Shown: positions 1-11,653 of the stretch, piece by piece
How the letters are laid out: every line of letters begins with the position of its first letter
Numbering within the stretch: the first letter of the stretch is position 1
Assembly: GCA_004154925.1 (NCBI GenBank)
Contig: QJNS01000130.1
Location: 124,001 to 188,000 of the forward strand
Length of the DNA stretch: 64,000 bases
Source: Monosporascus cannonballus
Lineage: Eukaryota > Ascomycota > Sordariomycetes > Xylariales
Direction: 5' to 3'
Made by a program: the position numbers and the translations under genes
Notes under the pieces: generated by a model
What the model was told of the DNA's origin: nothing
Seen by the model: the letters and a program-made list of their open reading frames with translations, nothing else
The model's database searches: none

Positions 1-487
1 CAATGACTAATAGAAACCATGTAACATTTTTATAATATTTTTATTATGTAAAAGTACAACATAAAAAAGAAAAATAGAGGAAAAGTAGAGAAAGTTTATT
101 ATAAAAAAACGATATTACGTTTTAAAATATAAATACCGTAACCAACATTATAGTTATATAGCTATTTTCTTAATAAAATATAAATTATTAGTTAAAGATA
201 TTAATAACGCCTAATTTATGTTTTTATCTAATTTATTTCCGCAATTTTTAGTGATAAAGCTAAAACTGTTTTCTTAACAACTTTCTATACATTTTATATA
301 GGATAATGTTAAGGATATATTTTCCGAATCTTCAGCTTAATATATTTAAAAAAAGTATTAATATTTCTATATTTTATTTTATATACAGTCTTATTTTAAG
401 GCCTTTATTAGTATTCTATTTATTCAGCTTCTATGTATATTTTTGTTAATTAATTATAAATATGCGATTTCGTCGATTTTGTATGAG
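1..487. other. AT-rich DNA without identifiable content
   Basis: Very AT-rich sequence with no open frame, repeat or RNA gene that I can support. It is the host DNA into which the short element at 493-630 inserted. The base composition matches the mutated transposon sequence elsewhere in the window, so it is probably old RIP-mutated repeat DNA. Confidence 0.5.
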
Positions 488-492
488 AAATG

Positions 493-630
493 TGTTATGG
501 CTGCACTATACCATCACACCATCACGCCACCAGGGCAAAAGATCGGTGAAATGATCGCAATTGTGGCAATCATCCTGGTGCTTACAGCTGCATATATACT
601 GGAGCTCTTTCGGGTGACCAGGCCGTAACA
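493..630 (+). mobile_element. Short solo-LTR-like insertion, family S1 copy 1
   Basis: A 138-bp GC-preserved unit starts TGTTATGG and ends CCGTAACA, with near-inverted termini (TGTTAYGGC). It is flanked by a perfect 5-bp duplication, aaatg (488-492 and 631-635). A second copy in opposite orientation lies at 24457-24588 with its own duplication. TG...CA ends and 5-bp duplications are LTR-retroelement features, so I read this as a solo LTR or a tiny LTR-type non-autonomous element. No internal coding or full-length parent is visible here. An in-frame ATG runs through it, but the second copy carries length differences, so a protein is unlikely. It lacks the C-to-T load of the surrounding DNA. 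Confidence 0.85.
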
Positions 631-635
631 AAATG

Positions 636-676
636 GTGGCGCGTTAGGGGAATGGGGCGTTGATGGGGGAGTCGCC
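636..676. other. GC-richer host stretch beside S1
   Basis: A short G-rich tract between the S1 duplication and the inverted-repeat element at 677. Nothing functional is recognised. Confidence 0.3.
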
Positions 677-993
677 TTATCCGTGGAAACCCACGCAAAA
701 CGAAAAACTCCTACGAGTTACCCATGGAAATCATCATAAACTGAAACATACTTAAAAAACTATCGACGATAATAAAATATTTTACTATTAAAATATTTAC
801 TAATATAATTACTAATATACTTTTTCTCTTCGTTATTACTGTTATTACTATTTTTATATAATAATATAAATATTAATAAGCAAGTTAAAATTCTTATAGA
901 TAATCCGTAAGTATTTTTAAATTTAGAAAAATTGCTATGAGTAACTTATGGGAATTGCGCGCTATTGACGGGACTCCACGAGTCCGTGGATAA
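677..993. mobile_element. Small inverted-repeat (MITE-like) element
   Basis: The ends are imperfect inverted repeats of about 55-60 bp. The left arm begins TTATCCGTGGA (677) and includes ACGAGTTACCCATGG. The right arm, read on the minus strand from 993, begins TTATCCACGGA and includes TAAGTTACTCATAG. In the well-aligned inner half the mismatches are nearly all transitions, as RIP would give. The interior is AT-rich and non-coding. I could not define a target duplication, so the exact ends are uncertain. Confidence 0.45.
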
Positions 994-1240
994 AAGTACA
1001 TAGATAGGTATTCCCTTGCTCTACACTACGTTTTTCAAATCTAACAGTTATAAGCCCTTCCCGTATTGGTTACGGTGTCAAAAGCCATATTCCTTACCTC
1101 AGCTAGCTCAGGCCTCTGCTGGCTCGTTTCTATTTTTGATGTATTTTTATATGTAACGCTAAAGCGCTAAAATTAACCAATCAAATAACATATCCCCATA
1201 ACAAGCTCACGAGGCCAAAGTTTAAGTTATAGAAAAACGT

Positions 1241-2300
1241 TTTCTTTTTATATATTTCTTGAAAAATAATAAATTTCGCTTATTTTTACAATTAATTTAA
1301 GTTGAATAAATTTGAGATTTGCAATATACATCGAATATAAGTTAAGACGCGTATAAAAATCTTTCCGAAAATTTTCGATAAAAATTAAAATTAAAATAAT
1401 TAAAATAAAATTCGATAAAGTTATTTCATAGTAATTTAATATGACAGATATATATTTCATAATATTTTTACCCGTGTAAGGTATCATTATTATATAATAA
1501 TTTTTTTAAAAAAAAGAATAAAATAATTAAATTCGAAATATTCTTATAATTATAATATAATAAATGTAAATTTGATGAAGTTAATAATTAATATAGTTCT
1601 CCAATATAACTTAATATATATACATGAGAAATCCTTAATATTTTAGGATTAAATTTAAAATCAAAATAATCAAATTTAACTTTAAAAAATAGGCGACCGG
1701 AATATTTCTATAAGTTACGATAATATAATTACCGGTTATATTATAGTACGCCCGTTTCTCTTAATGTACCCATTATCGAGAAAACCCGTTTAGCAATTAT
1801 TTTACCCGTACGGGCTATCGTTATTGCGTTATAGCCTATAAAAAATTTAAACATAGCTAAATCTCGAACGCCCGTATAATTGCAATATAACAACCACAAC
1901 CCATAAGGATAAAAATATAATTATACGGGTTTTTCTTATATTGAATTACCTTTGGAAAACTTATTTCAAAATGATATATGTGGTAATTATATTATCGTAT
2001 TTATAAAGGCGTTCTGGTTTAAAAGTATATACAAAACTGAAATTTTGATTTTCGTTTAATATATTTACCAAATTAACCTCGATCGGGATATTATATATAC
2101 TGTTAAACAACCTTTTTAAAGCTATATATATTTATAATCTTTCTCATTTTATAATATAATTCTATTATTATTATATTTGCAAAGTTTTAAAAAAGATTTT
2201 TAAAAATTTGTATGAAAACGTATAAATTGAAACCAAAAAAATCACAATTTAATATTAGGCGTTATTTTGGAAAATTTGTTGTTTTTATGAGTTCTTTACC
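1241..2300. other. Interior of T1, no coding recognised
   Basis: Highly AT-rich. Several (c)gcccgt / acgggc words occur at 1740-1930, including the palindrome acccgtacgggct near 1806, but no translatable domain is seen. The hydrophobic minus-strand frame at 1248-1487 is what low-complexity AT DNA gives by chance. Confidence 0.4.
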
Positions 2301-3218
2301 AATTAAGTTAACGTAATATTAAAAGTTATTTAGCTATAGTTACGCCGCAGGCGCAGCCACAACGCTTAAAATAGAGCTTGATTGTGACGGCTAGGCGGTT
2401 TAACCAACTATTAAACCTTAGTCGTACGGGTTTATGTTGGCAGGAGTATCGTAGGAATCTGAGCAATAAATACAGTAATCGTATTACGTTTCGTAATTCC
2501 AAGGGTGCCTTAAGTAACGGTATTATAATGCAAACTAAAATTATTTAAATTATAAAAATAATGAATGTTTTTATACTTAATTTTTTCATCTTATGGGGCC
2601 TGGCTTTATACGCTTTATGATCGATCCTGTCGAGCCTGGCTCTATAGGCTCTATGATTGATCCTGTCGAGCCATTACGTAACTTGATCCGCATGGCTTAG
2701 TTATTTGTTGCGACCGTTTCCGAGGCCGCAACTTGTTGGGTCATAACACTGATTTTAATAAGGTAATATATTTCGTTGTCGCCAAGTTTTCCATGCATGA
2801 AATTTCATTATTCGCCAAGCCCCAGAGCCACATTAGAACTGGCAGTAGGGCGTTCGATTTCGAGCTCGACTAGTATACATGTTACCTTATGCGTTGCTCT
2901 CGTAGTATTTTTATATCCTACTGCCGCCTATTACAGAACGTGTCAAAAAGCTTATTAGGTTACGGATAATTATCAGCAATATAGAGTACTTTCCAGCCTT
3001 AACTATCTTGCAGCTGGGGGGGGGGTGTATGAGATCTAATAATGTCTTTCTATAGTAGTGAGGTCCCACGTTTTTCAGACTCGATACCCGGGCTAACCGC
3101 GAACGCAGAAATAACCACATTTATTGTTTTATTAGAATCAGGCCTTATTTTGGACGTTATAGCTGCGCTTACGGCGTAGTTATGGCTCAGTAACTTTTAG
3201 TATTACGTTAATTTAATT
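2301..3218. mobile_element. MITE with ~80-bp terminal inverted repeats, interrupted by a solo LTR
   Basis: Left arm (2301-2382, resuming after the LTR at 2754) and right arm (about 3131-3218) are inverted copies. Both carry TTAACGTAATA, the block around TACGCC, GCGCAGC, and an AATAGAGCTTGAT / AATAAGGCCTGAT end. Without the 366-bp LTR and its duplication the element is about 545 bp. The interior (2760-3120) is relatively GC-rich and little RIPped, with a G10 run near 3014, but no transposase, so it is non-autonomous. The transposase class that moves it cannot be told; a TA duplication is possible but not resolved. Confidence 0.6.
2383..2748 (-). repeat. Solo LTR, U3 type of elements A and R4
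   Basis: A 366-bp LTR (reads TGTTATGACC...GCCGTCACA on the minus strand) matches the LTRs of A (26669-27058) and R4 (55467-55836). Flanks ttgat (2378-2382) and ctgat (2749-2753) form a 5-bp duplication with one C/T difference, so it inserted as an LTR element and then recombined to a solo LTR. It is the least mutated copy of this LTR type. Its U3 has a duplicated ~40-bp unit, each beginning GCCTGGCT and ending ATCCTGTCGAGCC. Confidence 0.9.
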
Positions 3219-3579
3219 TATAAAAAACCTACAAAAATACCGAAATTTCTAAAATAAGATCTGATAACAAACTATCACTTTTTGGCCTTAATTAATAGAG
3301 TTTTATATAAAATTTTTAAATCTTTGTTTCAAATTGGCAAATAAAATAATAATGAAAAATAATTAAAAAATAAATTGAATTATCTTTATCTAGAATATTA
3401 AAAAGGTTTTTCAACGGCATATAAAATTTTTCAATCGAGATTAATTTAATTAAAATATTATAAAATATAAGACCTTTTAATTAATATCAATTTTAATTAA
3501 CACTGCTCTTACAATTAGGATAACGTGGTTATTATATATAATATTTAGTTATATATTTTTTAATGGTAATTTAATGTAA
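3219..3579. other. AT-rich T1 interior between MITE and R1
   Basis: No frame, repeat or motif recognised. The last five bases (3575-3579, tgtaa) are the left target duplication of R1. Confidence 0.4.
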
Positions 3580-3975
3580 TGTGAGAAGCTAGGCGGTTTA
3601 ACCAACTATTAAACCTTAAGTCGACAGGTTTATGTTAGCAGAAATATCGTAGGAATTTGAACAATAAATAGAGTAACGTATTACGTTTCGTAATACTAAA
3701 AGTACCTTAGGTAACAAAATGTTATTACAAATTAAAGTTATTTAGATTATGGAATTAATAAACGTATATATCTTTGTTTTGGCTTAAGGTGTTTAAATAG
3801 TTTAAATCTTTAAGCCCGTTAAACTTTTTAAGCTTTCCTGCTAACTTAAAAGGTTTAAGGTGCTTAGCGTTTTAAAACCTTTAAACTAATTACGTAACGT
3901 TTTGGCTTAAGTTGGAGCTAGCTTTTTCGTAAATCCGATTATTTGAAAAAAAGCTAAAATTGTTAGGTTCTAATA
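3580..3975 (-). repeat. R1 3' LTR (left)
   Basis: A 396-bp LTR, heavily mutated. Its R-U5 part is shared with all family members. Its U3 part (toward 3975) is the type rich in repeated TTAAG words, also seen in R2. Confidence 0.9.
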
Positions 3976-4123
3976 TAATTTCCTTTTTTCCAGTATTTTT
4001 ATCCTTAAAGATTAAATTATTTATTTATTAATTTCTGTAAGTAGTTTTTTTTTATATATTTATTATATTAAGCCGAATCGAAAAATTTCGTTTCCGTAAG
4101 CGTATTAACGTTTTGATTTTAAA

Positions 4124-4578
4124 ATGCCTTTTTATTTTCGTTACAAAAAAAATACGAAATATAAAGTAATTCGAAAGTTTTTAATATGTACGCAATATAT
4201 TTATTACAAGGGTTTTTATAACGATTTTAATTTTTCGGAAATTAAATATTAAAAAACTTTTAATAAGAAAAACTATTTAACACATAAAAAAATAAGTTTG
4301 TAAAATATTACGCGCCGCTATTAATAAGTTGAATTATTTACAAAAATAAAGGCGGTTACTTCGTTACCGTAATATAGAAATATTTTGTTATAATATTTAA
4401 GATGCGGAAATTATAAAGGAATTAAAACGTTTCGAAAAAGAATAAAAATAATTACAGGCCGCCGTTATAATTATTATATTAGCGCAGATTGCGGCCAACT
4501 AGCCCGATATCCCGGTTATTAATTAATTAATTTTTAATTAAGACGTATTCGTTATTATTAATAAAAGTTTTTTTAATA
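4124..4578 (+). pseudogene. Opposite-strand ORF of R1 (antisense to gag-pol), RIP-mutated
   Basis: Starts ATG-CCT 149 bp inside the 3' LTR and reads toward pol. The conceptual product begins MPFYFRYKK and has in-frame stops at expected Trp/Gln sites. It aligns with the R3 copy (46208), which begins MPYTPYFEN: the K.K(C/Y)..I segment is followed by a Cys/Tyr-rich segment, where Tyr replaces Cys as TGC-to-TAC RIP would give. After that comes a basic stretch, then a Lys/Arg-rich helix-like region. The end lies near the TTTTTTTAATAAG block that is conserved in all copies and coincides with the pol 3' end. I infer a small zinc-binding, coiled-coil protein carried by the element; its function is unknown. 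Confidence 0.6.
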
Positions 4579-7500
4579 AGCATTAAGTATTAATAAGGCT
4601 GTTGGTAAGTTTCTAGATATTTTCGAAATTTAAATATTTTTTTTACTTAATTAAATATTAAGTAAATCCGTTTTATTTTTACATATTTAATATTTTTTTA
4701 TTTTGTATATTTATTCGTGTTTTATTTTTATATTATTTTATGCCATATATATTTTAATTATATTTGTTATTAATTTAAGTACAAAAATAAAAAAGTTTAA
4801 ATAGAATTTAATTTTCGGTGGAAAGTTTAATTAATAATTATTTTTCGAAATTATTTTGGCGATTTTATATAGACCGATATATTTAAAATTAAGGTTTTTA
4901 TTAAATTATTTTATTTAAATATTTTTTATAGCGAAAAATCTTTTTTTTCTTTTTTGAAAATTAATCCTTTTAATGTTTTTGGTTATAATATTTATTTATT
5001 TAATTTCGTATTAATTTTAATTTTATTTTTATTTCTTAATATAATTATCGTAATTGTTTTAACGTAAAAATTATTTTGATATTAATTAGACCATTATTAT
5101 ATACTTTTTTGTAAATTTTTGGAATAAAATCAAAATTTGCATTCGTAAATATTGTTTTAATGTTTTCGTAATAATTAGTATTATAAATTAATTATATAAT
5201 TAATAATTTTTTAATTTAAATAATATATTGGTAATTAATATAATATCGTAAATAAATGGTTAAAATTTAATTTGCTCGTTTTAATTCTTTATTTATTTAA
5301 AGTTTAAATATATTAAATAATTTATAATTTAAGCCGATTTATATTATAAAACTGTATTAAAATATAAATGCCAATATTAACTTTTTATTTAATATAATTT
5401 TTATAAATAATTAATATATATTAAAAATATATTCCAAAAATATATATTAATTATTCGGCGTTTATATTTTTATAATATAATAAAGAATAAAAAAGCTTCG
5501 TAAATTGGTTAACTATTACGAAAATATTATTATAATATATTTCTGTAATTGGAATTTTTAATATAAGAAATTAAATAATAAAGTTAAATATAATTAAATA
5601 TTATAATTAATTTATATTTAATAATACTTATAATTTTGCGTATAATTTATATTATCGAATTTTAATCTTAACGTAATTAATATATTATTATATAACACTT
5701 TATATTACTAATTTTATTTTAAAAAAATATATACGTTAAAATCATTTTAAAATTCGGTAAATTTTTGGATATTTATATAATTAATATTTATATATTTTTC
5801 GTACTAAATTCTTTTAATATTTTTCTAGAATTTATATTTTATTTATATTTTAATTTTTTATAAAATTATTATTATGTTATTAAATTTTTAATATATATTA
5901 TAAAATATTGCCCAAATTATCGTAATTTATCATAAACGTAAATATCTTTTTATAATAATATTTAAATTATATCATTAATTTTAAAATTCTTTTCGAAATT
6001 TTATCGTTTATTTAAAACGTTTATTTTGCCGTTTTTTGATTTTTTTTACAAATAATAACGACGTTAAAGTTCGCCAATTTTTTTTACATATTTTAATTAT
6101 TATTTTATAAATTTCTTAATTGTTATAAATCGGGTAAAATTTTGATAATATATATAAATTTTAATTTCATATCAGTTTTTTTAAAAAAATACCTAAATTT
6201 CCAAAATATTATAATAATAATTATAAATTTTTAATTTGGAATACCGTAATTAAATTTAGATTTTTTTAATTTGTGCCAAAAATATAATAAGATATAATAT
6301 ACTATAATTATTTCACTATTTAATTATTACGTTTAATACGTATTTCGAAATATCGGCTTTTAATTTATTAAGGCGGTTTAATTTGTATATAATTAATATT
6401 AATTTATTAATAATTATATTTTTAATATTTTAAAATATCTTCTTTTATATTTGGCGTTTATTTAAAATTTCTTTTATAAGATTCTTTAAAAATATAATTA
6501 TTTTATTAAACTCTCAAATAAATTTCTTATAGTAATTAATAAATTTAAAAAATATTTATATTTTTTTAATTATTATTAACATTTATTATTTTATAATTTT
6601 TACGATTTTTTAGGATTTATTTTAATATATTTTAGGATAGTAACATATTTTGAATATTTTTTTTATATATTAAATTAATTTGTTTTTGCGTTAATAAATA
6701 ACTTTATATTTTATAAAACTTAGAAAATCTAATAAATATATTTTACGTATATTCTTTTAATTTTTAAAATAATGAAAATATCGTCAAAATAATAAATAAC
6801 GAAAATAACCAAATATTTTTGTAATATATAATTTATTATTTATTAAAAAGTTACTAATATATTCGTAAATTTTATTAATAAAATTAAATATTTAAATACT
6901 TCGCATTTCCTTTCAAAAGTTATTTTTTATTTATATTCTTTTTTAATTTTAATAAGTTTATATTTATTTTTAAGATTAAATATTATAAATTATTTTGTTT
7001 CGTAAAATTAATTTCTTATTTCCGTAATTAAAAATAATAATATTTAACTTTTAATAATAATATCGTTTAAATATAAATAATTAATTATAAGTTATAATTT
7101 TCCATTTTTTTAAATACAAAAAATATGAAATATCTTATTAGTAATTTCGAAAATTAATTTTATTTTTTGTAGCCGATTTTCTAGGTATTTTTTAAAAATA
7201 CATAACCCATTTTTATTAAGGTTATCAATAAAATAAAATTTGTCGAAAATCCTTTTTTAAAAATTACTTCATAATTTTATTTATTATATTTTAATAATTT
7301 TGTATTAAGTTTTTTCTTAAAAAGATATTTGTATTTATAATATTATAATAATATAGTAATTAAAGTTTTTAATTTCTTAAGTTGTTATTTTTGGTATTTC
7401 AGATCGTTATTTAATTATTTTAATTTCGTTTTAATAATAATAATAATATATTATTTTTTTTAATATCCGGTTTTGTTTATATTTTATTTCTTTAAATAAT

Positions 7501-9700
7501 AAAATATATATCTTATTTTTATACCTATATTCGTTATTATAATCGATTAAATATTAAAATCTTAATTTTTCTTTTACTTATTAATAAGGTATAAGGCAAA
7601 TCTTATTTAATTAATTCCGCTATTAATTAAAATTCCGTATTAATATATTTATAATAATATTAAAATTATATTATAATTTCCGAATAATACGCTATCGAAA
7701 TTAACCGTTTAATATTATCTCAAAATAAGAATTTTAAAATAATTAATTTTGCATATAATTTTTCCGTTTTCGTAAACAAATTCCTATTTTTCGTTATTTA
7801 TTATTATATAAAGTTTTAATTTATATTATTATGGCAATTAAACTTATTAATTATATCTGGTATAATATAATTCCTACCTAAAACTTCATATTTTACTATT
7901 ACGGTATATTAATACGTTCCAAATTATATATTTAAAGTAATAAAGTTATTAACGTTTTTTATTATTACGTTTAAAACTTTTTTTAAAAATAATTTTTTAT
8001 TTTTTTTAAGTTTTGTTATTTTATATTTTTTTATAAGTAATCCTTTTTTAACTTTTATTCGAATTTATTAAGCCTTATTTATATTTTTATATATAGCGTA
8101 TTATTCTTTCGAATTATATTAATTATTTTTAATTTTTTTGCAATTTTCTCCTTTATTACGTAAATCACCTTTTTATATTTGCAACTATATTTTATTATAT
8201 GCCATTTTAGTTATCGTTTTAAAAGTTTTTTATAAATTAACGTATTTTTAATAACCTTTTTTTTAAGGATTCGTAATAAATATTAATTAAAAATAAAAAT
8301 CCGTAATAACCTTTTTATAATATATTTTTACGAAACGTTAAATTAATTCCTTTTCTGTTTAATAATTATATTATTTATAATAATAAAAAAGGTTTTTTTA
8401 TATATCTTATTTTCCTTTAAATTAACCTTTTACTTCGACTAATTACTAAATATTTTTTAAGGTTATGGTTTAAAATTATTAATATTATTATTTATTATTT
8501 TTATTATATTTGGTACGTTTTAAAAAATTAAATATTTCGTAATATATACGGATAATTCATATATAAATATATTATTTCCATTTTTCGTAATCGGGGTATT
8601 GTCGTCGTCAATAATATATAACGTATATTTTGCCATATCGATTACGGGTTCCGGAACAAATTTCTTTTGTTTAATTTTAATATTTGCGTAATTATTTTTA
8701 TAACGTTTTTTATTATGTTTGCAATATTTATCAAGTTAATCTTTTGCTTTTTTACATTTTTCGTCGAATTTTTATTATAATAATCCTTATTAAACATATT
8801 GCTTAAAGCTTAATACGTATATGATTTAAATTATGTTAATAATCTTATTTTTATTTTTTATTTATTTTTAAATAAATTTTTAATATAAGGATTTAAATAT
8901 TTTATTATAACTTTTCAAGCCTTTTATTTTTATAAATCTTATGTTTTATTTTTTTAGTTAAATTATTTAATTTGGTTTTAATTTTATTTATAAGTAATAT
9001 CGAATTTTATAAATTTTAATGCCGTTTCGTAAAAAATAAAAAAAATATCTTATTTTTTCTCTTAATTAAATTTATAATATCCGGAATATACAATATATTA
9101 TTTTTTTCTTATTATTTTCTAAATTATTAATTATTAATTTTAATTATTTTTATAATATATTAATTTAGGATAATTAATTATTTAATTCGAATAACTTTAT
9201 TTCTTTTATATTTTATTAATTTTTTATTAAACATCTTAATAAAAATATTAATTTTGTTATTTTCTTATCCTATTTTAACCGTAAAACCTTTAAAAATTAC
9301 AGTATATTTAAATATACGTCTTTTTATCGGAATTATAAAAGTTATTAAATCGTTAACCGTTTTTTACCCGGATTATCGAAATTATTATGTATATTATTTT
9401 TAAAATTAATACATATTAAAAGTTTTATTAATAAATATTTTTATTTATATTTTTAATTTTTCAAAAAGTTTTAATGATAAACTTAAATTAATTAACCGTA
9501 TTTTTTATTAAATATATTTTTATTATTAGGATAATATCCGTTAAGTTATTACGGTTTAAAAAATAAAAATAAATTGTATTTAAATTAAGAAAATTTTAAA
9601 ATTATTTTTTTATCATAAGGTTTTAAATTTTTAAGTTTTATACGGGCGAAAAAAGGTTAAGTAAATAATATAACTTTAAATTATTAAATACAAATTTCCT
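4560..9700 (-). pseudogene. R1 gag-pol remnant
   Basis: On the minus strand the order is gag (high coordinates), protease, reverse transcriptase, RNase H, integrase and chromodomain (low coordinates), inferred by collinearity with R3 and A. The RT catalytic motif reads YFDD at 6780-6791, with both aspartates still present. The gag zinc-knuckle region near 8920-8960 has lost its cysteines. Stops are dense in every frame, so no protein is made. Limits are approximate. Confidence 0.75.
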
Positions 9701-9776
9701 AGATATTAATTGATATTTCAAAAATATTAAATAATATTTAAAATTTAACGAAATTATTACATAAAAATTTATAATA

Positions 9777-10172
9777 TTTAACGAATTTAACGGTTTAATT
9801 AATTATTATACCTTAATTTAACGGGTTTATATTAATAAAAGTATTATGGAAATTTAAATAATAAATATAATAACGTATTACGTTTCGTAATATTAGAAAT
9901 ATTCTAAATAACGAAATATTATTATAAATTAAAATTATTTAAATTATAAAATTAATAAATATATATATTCCTATTTTGGTTTAAGGTATATAAATAGCTT
10001 AAACTTTTAAACCCGTTAAGCCCTTTAATCATTTTTGCTAGCTTCAGGGGTTTAAGGTGTTTGGCGTCTTAAAACCTTTAAGCCAGTTACGTAACATCTT
10101 GGCTTGGGTCGGAGCTAATCCCTTCGTGGTTCCGATTATCTGAAAAGAAGCCAAGACCGTTAGGTTATAACA
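9777..10172 (-). repeat. R1 5' LTR (right)
   Basis: A 396-bp LTR partner of 3580-3975. Its outer 150 bp (about 10020-10172) keep many Cs and Gs and repeated TTAAG-type words, whereas the inner part is strongly AT. RIP therefore faded toward the element edge. Confidence 0.9.
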
Positions 10173-10177
10173 TGTAG

Positions 10178-10934
10178 GAAACGTTTATCTAGTTATATTT
10201 TTGTCTATATACGTTAGGGTTATTACGTTATAAATATAAGGACGTTTCGGATTTAGATAATTTTAATTTTTTTATAGTTAAAATATAAAAACGATTGCCC
10301 TTACGGCTAAAGAAATTATTGAACCAGTTTTTTATACAATATTTAATAAGAAAGCTCGGTATAGAATAATGAAATTAATAATTATGTTATTATAGTTATA
10401 AAGCCGTTAAAATCGTTTATTACTAAAATTTAAATTTAATATTATTAATTTTATGTTTTATTAAAAAACTTCGCATTAATATTAATATATATATTACTTT
10501 ATTTTTAACACATATATAAGTTTTTAATTTATTAAATTAAAATTAATTATGTTATAATTATACACATATTTCCGATTGTATTATTTTCAACTGTTTATAA
10601 TCACGACGTAATAATAATAATTCATATAAACAAAAATATAATTAAATAACCATTTTTATATTAACTTATGTTTAAATACTTTATAACAAAATAATATATG
10701 GGGTATTTACGTTATTATAATTGTAAAAACGTTACGGACGGTAATTTTGCTAGAATTCTAATTTAATTATATTCATTCTAATTATAATTTCGACATTTTA
10801 AGAAATCTTTATGCTCGTATGAACCTATATTTAATATATATATATATATATAATATAAAAGCAATTTGTTTTAAATTAAATATATAAATTCAATAAAAAG
10901 TTATTTTATTAAGAAAAGTACCAAATAAAAGCGT
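10178..10934. other. T1 interior right of R1
   Basis: AT-rich, with an (AT)n tract at about 10836-10856. No domain recognised. Confidence 0.4.
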
Positions 10935-11085
10935 TTTGGCGTAATTCTAATTTAGGCATTGCTTGTTCGTTACAAAGATACGTTATTTGATTAGTTAATT
11001 TTAACGCCTTAGCGCAATATATAAAAATATATCAAAAATAGAAACGAGCCAGCTAAGGCCTAAGTTCGCTGAGGTGACATATTTA

Positions 11086-11648
11086 GCAGAAGAGAGGATG
11101 GATAGTGGTTGATAATGGTGCTGATTATGCCAAAGGTTTTGGTAAAGATGTAAAGAATCTCCAGGTAGCAATTAAGCGCCAGAGTTAACGCCAATTGGCA
11201 GCTATTGGGCGATTCAGGGTATGAGTTCGCATTGCCGTTTAAAGTTTTATCGTGCGATGTCCCGGGCCACCTTGCAATCTAGGACCCCATTTCTGGGTTA
11301 ATAACGTTAGCAAGAAGCATTATAAGCTTAGAACGTACCACCTAGAGAGCCTTATTAAGTACGTACAATAAGGCGATATGCTGCAAATATATGTCGATGT
11401 GCTAAATAAAATCCGCGAATAGATATAATTTAAAGAGCAATAAAACGGAAAACGTTAAAGGAAACGTAAAGATTTTTTTCCTGGCGAAGCGGTCCGTTTA
11501 TTAATATTATTAATATGCTGCTTATTAAATGTTTATATTCTTAACTCCGTATCCGGCCGCATAAAAGCTGGAGTCCGTAAAAACCGTAACAACTAAGATT
11601 TTTAATTATTTAGAAATCTTAGAATTATCGAGTATTATCGTTTTAAGA
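11086..11648 (+). pseudogene. Unidentified coding remnant with low RIP load
   Basis: A plus-strand frame from about 11101 to 11520 translates to a hydrophilic protein. Its few stops fall where Gln (CAA/CAG) would fit. Visible blocks include DNGADYAKGFGKDVKNLQ, GPHFWVNN, KKHYKLRTYHLESLIKYV and DVLNKIRE. The Cys-Pro-Gly-Pro / Gly-Pro-His / Lys-Lys-His-Tyr arrangement resembles repeat-associated hypothetical proteins of filamentous fungi, but I cannot name a family. It lies just outside the T1 terminal repeat and is cut by R2 on the right. It may be part of an older transposon or a degraded gene. Confidence 0.4.
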
Positions 11649-11653
11649 TATAG

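Larger units (their letters stand above)
3580..10172 (-). mobile_element. Complete Ty3/gypsy chromovirus R1, RIP-degraded
   Basis: A 6593-bp element with LTRs at 3580-3975 and 9777-10172, lying in minus orientation (5' LTR on the right). The duplication tgtaa (3575-3579) / tgtag (10173-10177) differs by one G/A change. The internal region encodes degenerate gag-pol on the minus strand and the family's opposite-strand ORF on the plus strand beside the 3' LTR. It belongs to the same lineage as R2, R3, R4, A and B. It sits inside T1, so it is younger than T1. Confidence 0.92.
1094..11077. mobile_element. hAT-like DNA transposon (T1), split by nested insertions
   Basis: Long imperfect terminal inverted repeats of about 140 bp: left 1094 to about 1240, right about 10935 to 11077. 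They share T(T/C)ACCTCAGC, then GGCC, GCTGGCTCGTTTC and a long run beyond. The flanks are catattcc (1086-1093) and catattta (11078-11085), an 8-bp duplication with six identities and one C/T change, the length typical of hAT elements. Removing the nested R1 element and MITE leaves roughly 2.5 kb. I could not recognise a hAT transposase in the AT-rich remainder, so the superfamily rests on duplication length and size only. Confidence 0.5.

Noticed and set aside
443..628. 61-codon frame over the S1 element with a hydrophobic segment
   Set aside because: It starts in flanking DNA before the insertion, and the second S1 copy has length differences, so it is not a gene.
2776..2958. 60-codon plus-strand frame in the MITE interior
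   Set aside because: Short, lies in a non-autonomous element, and has no homologous copy here to support it.
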